Of a stretch of 10,391 nt of DNA, positions 1 through 4,647 are shown one piece after another (within the stretch, counting starts at the first letter, position 1; every line of letters begins with the position of its first letter). The notes under the pieces were generated by a model. The model had not been told where the DNA came from. It worked only from the letters and a program-made list of their open reading frames with translations, and did not search any database. The DNA is taken from the NCBI GenBank assembly GCA_045128735.1, contig JBGVRT010000008.1, positions 1 to 10,391 of the forward strand. Direction: 5' to 3'. This DNA is from RGIG8775 sp045128735. GTDB taxonomy: Bacteria > Bacillota > Clostridia > Oscillospirales > CAG-272. Both the position numbers and the translations under genes were made by a program.

Positions 1-228
1 AAGCACTGCTTTTGGATATCCAAAAGCCATTCTTGCTAATATGTCCGTTGGTCTTAGCAAGCATCGCGTTTGTCATGACAAACGGTCTTTCAGTCTTAGC
101 AAGCATCGCCGTTGTGTGCCAAATCCCAACGGAAGATAAAAATACACTCAATGTGTCTGCTTGTCTTAGCAAGCATCGCGGTTGGACGCCCAAATCCAAT
201 CGAAAGAAAAATATGAGTCACAGCAAGC
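1..228. repeat. Array of a conserved 17-base repeat, each copy followed by a different inverted repeat
   Basis: The core GTCTTAGCAAGCATCGC occurs exactly at 51-67, 93-109 and 163-179. A partial, altered copy lies at the window edge (AAGCACTGC, 1-9) and a degenerate one at 217-228 (GTCACAGCAAGC). Each core except the degenerate last one is followed at once by an inverted repeat whose sequence differs: 8-27 and 67-84 are perfect palindromes; 109-114 pairs with 127-132; 179-185 pairs with 196-202 with one G-U pair. Copies 2 and 3 share an AAATCC loop. Spacing between cores is irregular (58, 42 and 70 bases). I cannot assign the array to a named family. It could be recombinase or replication-initiator binding sites, an element end, or a structured transcript. 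Its place just upstream of a recombinase gene suggests it belongs to the mobile element. Confidence 0.75.
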
Positions 229-270
229 TGTTTATCGTACTGATTTGATTAAAGCATAGGAGGTCAGTTG

Positions 271-621
271 TTGAAAACAAAAGAATTCTTTAAGACCCTT
301 TTCTCTATCCGCGTTTATATAAAACTGCCCAAGATAAATTGGCGAGCTCTTCGCAAAAGAACCAAGGTTATCTTTACAGATAGGCACGCCGGAGATGGCA
401 CGGGTTGGGATATCCCCGAAGAAGATATTGAAGCATTGGCTGATATCATCCTCCCCGGTATCATTAAGTTTTATTCCACCAAGGAAGGACGGGAGGAGTT
501 TCTCGCGTGGAAAAAAGAACGTGAGATGAAGTTGGCGCAAGAACAAGAGCAGCATTTCTTGGAGCGCAAGCAAGAAAACGAAAGATTACTGCAAAACAAT
601 AAAAAAGATAAAGCATCATAA
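271..621 (+). CDS. Small charged protein of unknown function, upstream of recombinase
   Basis: I do not recognise this 116-residue protein. A TTG start at 271 is preferred because AGGAGG at 258-263 lies 7 bases upstream; a TTG at 268 would leave only 4 bases. The N-terminal third is basic (Lys/Arg-rich up to about residue 36). The middle has an acidic stretch (IPEEDIEALADIILPG) with helix-forming character. The last 45 residues are a highly charged, Lys/Glu/Gln-rich predicted helix or coiled coil. There is no signal peptide or membrane segment. It ends 32 bases before the recombinase start and was probably co-transcribed with it, which suggests an accessory protein of the same element (for example a DNA-binding or regulatory partner), but that role is only inferred. 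Confidence 0.7.
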   Translation: MKTKEFFKTLFSIRVYIKLPKINWRALRKRTKVIFTDRHAGDGTGWDIPEEDIEALADIILPGIIKFYSTKEGREEFLAWKKEREMKLAQEQEQHFLERKQENERLLQNNKKDKAS

Positions 622-623
622 TC

Positions 624-639
624 GTCACATAGGCGTGAC
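624..639 (+). other. Small inverted repeat ahead of the recombinase
   Basis: GTCAC (624-628) and GTGAC (635-639) flank the 6-base loop ATAGGC, between the stop of the small upstream gene and the recombinase ribosome site. There is no T-tract, so it is not an intrinsic terminator. It may be a weak hairpin in the messenger or a small operator. Its short length allows chance occurrence. Confidence 0.3.
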
Positions 640-653
640 AGAAAGGAGAGCAA

Positions 654-1376
654 ATGACAGGAGTAATATACGCCCGCTATTCCTCGGACAATCAGCGCGA
701 GGAATCCATTGAAGGTCAGCTTCGTGAATGTCAAGCGTTCGCAAAGAAAAATGACATCACCTTGCTTGAGCCGTACATTGACAGCGCTTTGTCGGCAAAG
801 ACGGATCACCGACCAAATTTTTTGAAAATGATCAAAGATAGCGCGGCTAAAAAATTCGACGTTGTTATCGTGTGGAAGCTTGATAGATTTTCGCGCAACC
901 GTGTTGACTCGGCGCACTACAAATATATTCTTCGTAAGAATGGAGTGAAGGTCATATCGGCAACCGAATCCATCTCCGAAGGTTCCGAGGGCATTTTGCT
1001 TGAGTCGGTGCTTGAAGGCATAGCGGAATACTACTCTGCAGAGCTCTCCGAGAAGGTCGTGCGAGGTCTGACCGAAAACGCGCTCAAGTGCAAATACAAC
1101 GGCGGTACACTTCCCATCGGATATACCGTTGACGAAAATCAGTTCTTCCAAATTGATCCCGTTGCCGCACCTGCCGTTCTTGATGCCTTTAAGAAATATG
1201 CCAAGGGTGCGACGATGCAGGAGATCACCGACGAGCTAAACATTAAAGGCATTCGCACCGTCAGAGGAACGAAGATCACCCTTAACACTGTAACGCGAAT
1301 GCTGCACAACCGCCGATATAATAATCCGCCCGTTCAGATATCATTTTATACAGATAGACGCGCCCGCAAGATATGA
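654..1376 (+). CDS. Large serine recombinase, C-terminally truncated
   Basis: Large serine recombinases cut and rejoin DNA at attachment sites through a 5'-phosphoserine intermediate. The catalytic domain (residues 1 to about 140) looks intact: YARYSSDNQ carries the nucleophile Ser10, followed by the conserved DRFSRN (77-82) and the helix YYSAELSEKVVRG. The start of the Recombinase domain follows (about 150-222, including GGTLPIGY and a MLHNRRY motif). Homology stops at NRRY (residue 222); the last 18 residues are out-of-frame readings of the adjoining AraC gene. Family members are usually about 450-550 residues, so the zinc ribbon and coiled-coil DNA-binding parts are missing and site-specific integration is unlikely. 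The start has a good ribosome site (AAAGGAG, 643-649). Best read as a decayed mobile-element gene; a small resolvase is less likely because of the Recombinase-domain segment. Confidence 0.85.
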   Translation: MTGVIYARYSSDNQREESIEGQLRECQAFAKKNDITLLEPYIDSALSAKTDHRPNFLKMIKDSAAKKFDVVIVWKLDRFSRNRVDSAHYKYILRKNGVKVISATESISEGSEGILLESVLEGIAEYYSAELSEKVVRGLTENALKCKYNGGTLPIGYTVDENQFFQIDPVAAPAVLDAFKKYAKGATMQEITDELNIKGIRTVRGTKITLNTVTRMLHNRRYNNPPVQISFYTDRRARKI

Positions 1377-1923
1377 GCGTTACGACATACTTTTCGATGC
1401 TGAGAGGCACGGAATAGAGGCTGCCGCGCTTGTTCCGCACGATATGGAGCTTGTAAATCTTTCGGATAATGCTATGGCACAGGATATATTCAAAAGATGC
1501 GACTTTTACCGAGGAAGATGCGACGGTGAAAGCTTTGAAAAACTGCTTACGCATTTGATTTCGGAGCTTTTTTATAATATAGTCAGTTATGCGCGCGTAG
1601 CGTCAAACGAGGGCTCGTCTCTGTCGCCCACTATTTCAAAAGCACTCAGATATATAAACGAAAACCTATGTACTCTTGCGGGAGTGGAGGAGATTGCAAA
1701 TCGGCTTTTTATAAACGAGGGATACCTTTTTAAGCTTTTTCGCAAGGAGCTGCACCAGACTCCCAAACGCTACATTATGGAAAAGCGGCTTCTGCTCGCG
1801 CAAAAGAAGATAATTGCAGGCGAAAAGCCTACCCTTGTCTGTGAGCAGTGTGGCTTTGGCGACTATACAACCTTTTATCGCAACTACCTGTCATTTTTCG
1901 GTCACTCACCGTCGGAAAGGTGA
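1321..1923 (+). pseudogene. AraC-family transcriptional regulator, N-terminus missing
   Basis: Reading the frame of the downstream ORF back past its first ATG (1444) gives continuous AraC-type protein from about 1321: IRPFRYHFIQIDAPARYERYDILF is the typical middle of an AraC-family cupin-like sensor domain. The end is a complete two-helix-turn-helix DNA-binding domain (about 1648-1920, with YINENLCTLAGVEEIANRLFIN, FRKELHQTPKRY and GFGDYTTFYRNY). No start codon or ribosome site exists before the junction with the recombinase, so the first part of the sensor domain is gone. An internal start at 1444 could yield a 159-residue protein holding the whole DNA-binding domain, but it has no clear ribosome site. 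Relatives commonly control neighbouring sugar-use operons, which fits the esterase operon starting just downstream. Confidence 0.8.
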
Positions 1924-1930
1924 TGTTCGG

Positions 1931-1959
1931 TTGACAATGGTGAAATTTTGTGGTATACT
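1931..1959 (+). promoter_or_regulatory. Strong sigma-A-type promoter of the esterase operon
   Basis: A perfect -35 box TTGACA (1931-1936) and a -10 box TATACT (1954-1959) are separated by 17 bases, just after the AraC stop codon. A transcript starting near 1966 would have a leader of about 23 bases containing GGAGGT (1977-1982), placed correctly for the ATG at 1989. It drives the plus-strand genes up to 3576. Confidence 0.8.
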
Positions 1960-1988
1960 TTGATACAGATATTATTGGAGGTAACAAT

Positions 1989-2168
1989 ATGAGTTTTGGA
2001 AAAGTAATGATATTTGGAGACAGCTATTCTACATACAAAGGATATATTCCAGAGGGATACGCAGTCTATTACTCGGGGAGCAGAGCCACGCCGCCCGACG
2101 TTGTGAAATTTGACCTTGCCGAGTGCGGCACAGTACTCTTTGAGGTAAAGGAAAGGGAAAAAGTATGA
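1989..2168 (+). CDS. Chimeric ORF: SGNH-hydrolase N-terminus joined to an unrelated C-terminal tail
   Basis: This 59-residue ORF has an excellent ribosome site (GGAGGT, 6 bases before ATG). Residues 1-38 closely match the start of the intact SGNH hydrolase at 2935 (FGKV, IFGDSYSTY, GYIPEGYAVYYSG, PPDV), including the GDS nucleophile block. After PPDV, at about 2102, similarity stops; the remaining 21 residues (FDLAECGTVLFEVK and a charged end) resemble the last beta-strand of a glycoside hydrolase C-terminal domain, though that match is by eye only. It lacks the other SGNH catalytic blocks and should not be an active enzyme. A deletion between a duplicated SGNH gene and a second gene would explain it. 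Its stop overlaps the esterase start (ATGA), so its translation probably delivers ribosomes to the esterase. Confidence 0.65.
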   Translation: MSFGKVMIFGDSYSTYKGYIPEGYAVYYSGSRATPPDVVKFDLAECGTVLFEVKEREKV

Positions 2169-2914
2169 TATATTTACAGATGCACGAGCATTCAAGGATG
2201 CTTGGGAAAAACGTACAGCTTAATCTGCTTTTGCCTCAAAGCTACGAGGGAAGCTACAAGACTCTCTGGCTTTTGCACGGACTTAGCGATGACCACACGG
2301 CGTGGCTGCGTAACAGTACCATTGAAAAGGTGGCTGAAAAGCTTGGGATAGCGGTGGTAATGCCAAATGCCGACAGAAGTTGGTACACCGATACTGTGGG
2401 CGGTGATAAATACTACAGCTTTATTGCAGACGAGCTTCCCGCGTTGCTTCGCTCGCATTTTAAGGGAATGAGTGCGAAGCGCGAGGACAATATCGTGGCA
2501 GGGCTGTCAATGGGCGGTTACGGCGCGCTTAAATTTGCGCTGACCAAGCCCGAAAACTACTTTGCCTGCATATCTCTTTCGGGAGCTGTTGATATAACAC
2601 GCAAGAACCGCCCTTATAATCTTGCACTGTGGCGTTCGCTGTTTGACTACTCTATGGAAAGCCCCGATAAGCTTGAGGGGGGAGAGCATGACCTGTATGC
2701 CCTTGCGGAAAAGTGCGTAAAAAGCGGTGCTGAGCTTCCCAAAATATATATGTGGTGCGGTACAGAGGACACGCTTATATCCGCCAATGATCGATTCCAC
2801 GAGCATCTTGACGCGCTTGGCGTAGCGCATACATATAGGACCTCGGAGGGCGACCACTCATGGAAGTGGTGGGATATGCATATTCAAGGCGGACTTAAAA
2901 ATATTTTAGAATGA
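2165..2914 (+). CDS. Alpha/beta-hydrolase esterase (putative esterase / acetylxylan or feruloyl esterase type)
   Basis: This 249-residue cytoplasmic protein (no signal peptide) belongs to the 'putative esterase' alpha/beta-hydrolase group (PF00756 type), which includes S-formylglutathione hydrolases, feruloyl esterases and acetylxylan esterases. Visible landmarks are an oxyanion-region LLHGLSDD (36-43), the nucleophile elbow GLSMGG with Ser115, a probable acid Asp202 in CGTED, and catalytic His231 in EGDHSWKWW. The length is normal for a single-domain member. The ATG overlaps the upstream stop, and the next gene begins directly after it, so the three form one operon. The SGNH hydrolase neighbour and the AraC-type regulator upstream suggest removal of acyl groups from plant or host oligosaccharides, but the substrate is inferred. 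Confidence 0.85.
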   Translation: MIYLQMHEHSRMLGKNVQLNLLLPQSYEGSYKTLWLLHGLSDDHTAWLRNSTIEKVAEKLGIAVVMPNADRSWYTDTVGGDKYYSFIADELPALLRSHFKGMSAKREDNIVAGLSMGGYGALKFALTKPENYFACISLSGAVDITRKNRPYNLALWRSLFDYSMESPDKLEGGEHDLYALAEKCVKSGAELPKIYMWCGTEDTLISANDRFHEHLDALGVAHTYRTSEGDHSWKWWDMHIQGGLKNILE

Positions 2915-2934
2915 TTGGGATGAGAGAACAAAAT

Positions 2935-3576
2935 ATGAATTTCGGAAAGGTAATAATATTCGGAGACAGCTATTCTACCTACAGCGGATATATCCCCGAG
3001 GGATATGCTGTATATTATTCGGGAAAAAGAGAAAATCCACCCGACGTAAGCGATGTTTCGCGCACGTGGTGGCACAGTCTTATAAGTGAGACAGGCTCGG
3101 AGCTTGTAATGAACAACAGCTGGTCTGGCTCAACTATTTGCTACACGGGCTATAACGGAGTTGATTGCTCCAAGACAAATTCATTTATATACCGCCTTGA
3201 AAGGCTTTTTTCAGACGGGTTCTTCAATCAGAACAAAATAGACACAGTGTTTGTCTTTGGCGGCACAAACGATAGCTGGGCGAATGTACCTCTCGGTGAA
3301 TTCAAAATCGACGTAGATGATAAAAAGGAGCTTTACACGGTACTTCCCGCCATAGGACATTTCGCAAAACGTCTTAACGAGGAGCTTCCCGAGGCGAGAA
3401 AGGTTTTTGTGGTCAATACGAATTTGAAGCCTGCCGTTAGCGAAGCACTTGTGAATGCCGCAAAGCATTTCGGCTTTGACTCGGTCGTTCTCCACGACGT
3501 GGATAAGGTCAACGGTCATCCTACCGAGCAGGGAATGCGCGAAATCAAAGAGCAGATACTTGAGGCGTTGAAATAG
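2935..3576 (+). CDS. SGNH/GDSL-family hydrolase (putative carbohydrate esterase)
   Basis: This 213-residue SGNH hydrolase shows block I (FGDS, Ser12 nucleophile), block II (NNSWSGS, Gly65 oxyanion), block III (FGGTND, Asn112 oxyanion) and block V (NGHPTEQG, His195). The acid residue usually three positions before the His is not Asp here (Val192); Asp190, two residues further out, may take the role. The start at 2935 is chosen because it aligns exactly with the start of the truncated paralogue at 1989. An upstream ATG at 2911 overlaps the esterase stop and would add eight residues, but has no ribosome site; the 2935 start also has only a weak one. No export signal is seen, so it probably acts in the cytoplasm on imported acylated sugars together with the esterase. 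Confidence 0.85.
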   Translation: MNFGKVIIFGDSYSTYSGYIPEGYAVYYSGKRENPPDVSDVSRTWWHSLISETGSELVMNNSWSGSTICYTGYNGVDCSKTNSFIYRLERLFSDGFFNQNKIDTVFVFGGTNDSWANVPLGEFKIDVDDKKELYTVLPAIGHFAKRLNEELPEARKVFVVNTNLKPAVSEALVNAAKHFGFDSVVLHDVDKVNGHPTEQGMREIKEQILEALK

Positions 3577-3587
3577 GTATATAAACT

Positions 3588-3641
3588 GTCACCTCTAAAA
3601 ACTCCCTTGCTGCGCGCCTCGCGTGAGTTTTTAGAGGTGAC
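3588..3641. repeat. Perfect 17-bp inverted repeat after the esterase operon
   Basis: The 17 bases at 3588-3604 (beginning GTCACCTC) are exactly complementary to 3625-3641 (ending GAGGTGAC), with a GC-rich 20-base loop between. It begins 12 bases after the SGNH hydrolase stop. No T-tract follows on either strand, so it is not a standard intrinsic terminator. It could protect the 3' end of the message or be one copy of a dispersed palindromic element. Confidence 0.7.
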
Positions 3642-3660
3642 CAATAATTTATCGATGCGC

Positions 3661-3699
3661 AAAGGGGATGAGTTGGTGACTCATCCCCTTTTATTTTTT
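3661..3699 (+). terminator. Rho-independent terminator of the esterase operon
   Basis: A 13-bp perfect stem (3661-3673 with 3679-3691) carries the loop TGGTG and is followed by TTTTATTTTTT. It is strong in the plus direction. Read from the minus strand the tract after the stem is only a few T residues, so it is weak for the convergent trxB-like gene. Confidence 0.85.
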
Positions 3700-4600
3700 A
3701 TAAGCTTTCGAGATACCTGCATGCGGCGAGGGCGGCAACGGCGCCGTCCGCGGTAGCGGTGGTTATCTGCCTTATGGATTTATTGCGGCAATCGCCTGCC
3801 ACAAACACGCCCTCGGTCTTTGTTCTGCATCCCTCGTCGGAGGCGAAATATCCGCCCTCGTTGAGTGTTGCAATCTCAGCGAATATGTCGTTTTTTGGAA
3901 GAAGTCCGATTGCTACGAAAAGTCCGTCGAGTGTGAGTGTGCGTTCTCCGTCTTCGGTTTTGATGATTACAGCGGTCAGCTCGGGGTCGCCCACAAGCTT
4001 CTCCACCGTTGCACCGACGATTATCTCAACGTTGTCAAGGGTGGCAAGCTTATTCTGAAGCTTGACCTCGCCCGTGAGAAAGTCGAGATTCTGTATAACG
4101 ATTACCTTTTCGGAGGTCTCGGCAAGGAGTATAGCCTCTTGAAGGGCAGAGTTTCCGCCGCCGACAACGCCTACGGTCTTGCCCTTATAAAATGCGCCGT
4201 CGCAAACCGCGCAATAAGATACGCCGTTTCCGCAAAGCTCGTTTTCGCGGTCGAGACCGAGCTGTCTGTGCTTGACGCCGACGGCAACGATAATTGCCTT
4301 TCCGTCGTATTCGCCTCCCTCGCAGATAACGCGCTTAAAGTCGCCCATATCGCGGACAGCGGTAACCTCGTCCATCTCGATGTCTGCGCCAAGCTCAAGA
4401 GCCTGCTCCACCATTTTGTCGGCAAGCTCAAGTCCGCTTATCTGAGGAAAAGCGGGATAATTTTCGATTTTTGGAGAGTGTGTCATCTGTCCGCCAAAGC
4501 TGGATTTTTCAATGACAATAACACTTTTTTCCGCTCTTCTTGCGTAAATTGCTGCCGTGAGTCCTGCAGGTCCCGCACCAATTACTATAATATCGTACAT
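3698..4600 (-). CDS. trxB: Thioredoxin reductase-like flavoprotein lacking the usual NADPH motif
   Basis: This 300-residue protein has the standard low-molecular-weight thioredoxin reductase layout: FAD-binding GAGPAG (8-13), the redox disulfide CAVCD (Cys130, Cys133), a second nucleotide-binding GGGNSA (147-152) and the C-terminal FAD motif GVFVAGDCR (264-272). It would pass electrons through FAD to a redoxin disulfide. The HRRxxxR segment that recognises the NADPH phosphate in classical enzymes is replaced by QNLDFLTGE (170-178), so the donor may be NADH, ferredoxin or something else. It lies 47 bases downstream of the reductase with the fused redoxin domain, on the same strand, so that domain is its likely substrate. 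There is no clear ribosome site directly before the ATG; see the hairpin at 4611-4634. The family is certain, the electron donor is not. Confidence 0.9.
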   Translation of the reverse strand: MYDIIVIGAGPAGLTAAIYARRAEKSVIVIEKSSFGGQMTHSPKIENYPAFPQISGLELADKMVEQALELGADIEMDEVTAVRDMGDFKRVICEGGEYDGKAIIVAVGVKHRQLGLDRENELCGNGVSYCAVCDGAFYKGKTVGVVGGGNSALQEAILLAETSEKVIVIQNLDFLTGEVKLQNKLATLDNVEIIVGATVEKLVGDPELTAVIIKTEDGERTLTLDGLFVAIGLLPKNDIFAEIATLNEGGYFASDEGCRTKTEGVFVAGDCRNKSIRQITTATADGAVAALAACRYLESL

Positions 4601-4610
4601 AGTTAATTAT

Positions 4611-4634
4611 ACGGAGAGCCTTTCGGCTCTCCGT
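4611..4634 (-). other. Intercistronic hairpin between nrdD and the trxB-like gene
   Basis: A perfect 10-bp GC-rich stem (4611-4620 with 4625-4634) is closed on the minus strand by a GAAA tetraloop, the stable GNRA class. It is followed by ATAATTAACT rather than a T-run, so termination is unlikely to be efficient. It occupies the place where the trxB-like ribosome site should be. Possible roles are mRNA processing, stabilisation of one cistron, or translational control. Confidence 0.65.
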
Positions 4635-4647
4635 CCTTTCATATAGT

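Noticed and set aside
1..228. CRISPR array, integron attC array or type III toxin-antitoxin RNA repeats
   Set aside because: Core spacing is irregular (58, 42, 70) and the intervening DNA is palindromic, unlike CRISPR spacers; no attC-style paired core sites flanking cassettes are seen; the downstream protein does not resemble ToxN-type endonucleases.
12..248. Possible 78-residue protein across the repeats
   Set aside because: It only reads through the repeat cores (VLASIA repeats), has no ribosome site and no sensible composition.
4607..4642. Ten-residue leader peptide before the trxB-like gene
   Set aside because: It lies wholly in the intercistronic hairpin, has only a weak ribosome site, and is short enough to be chance.
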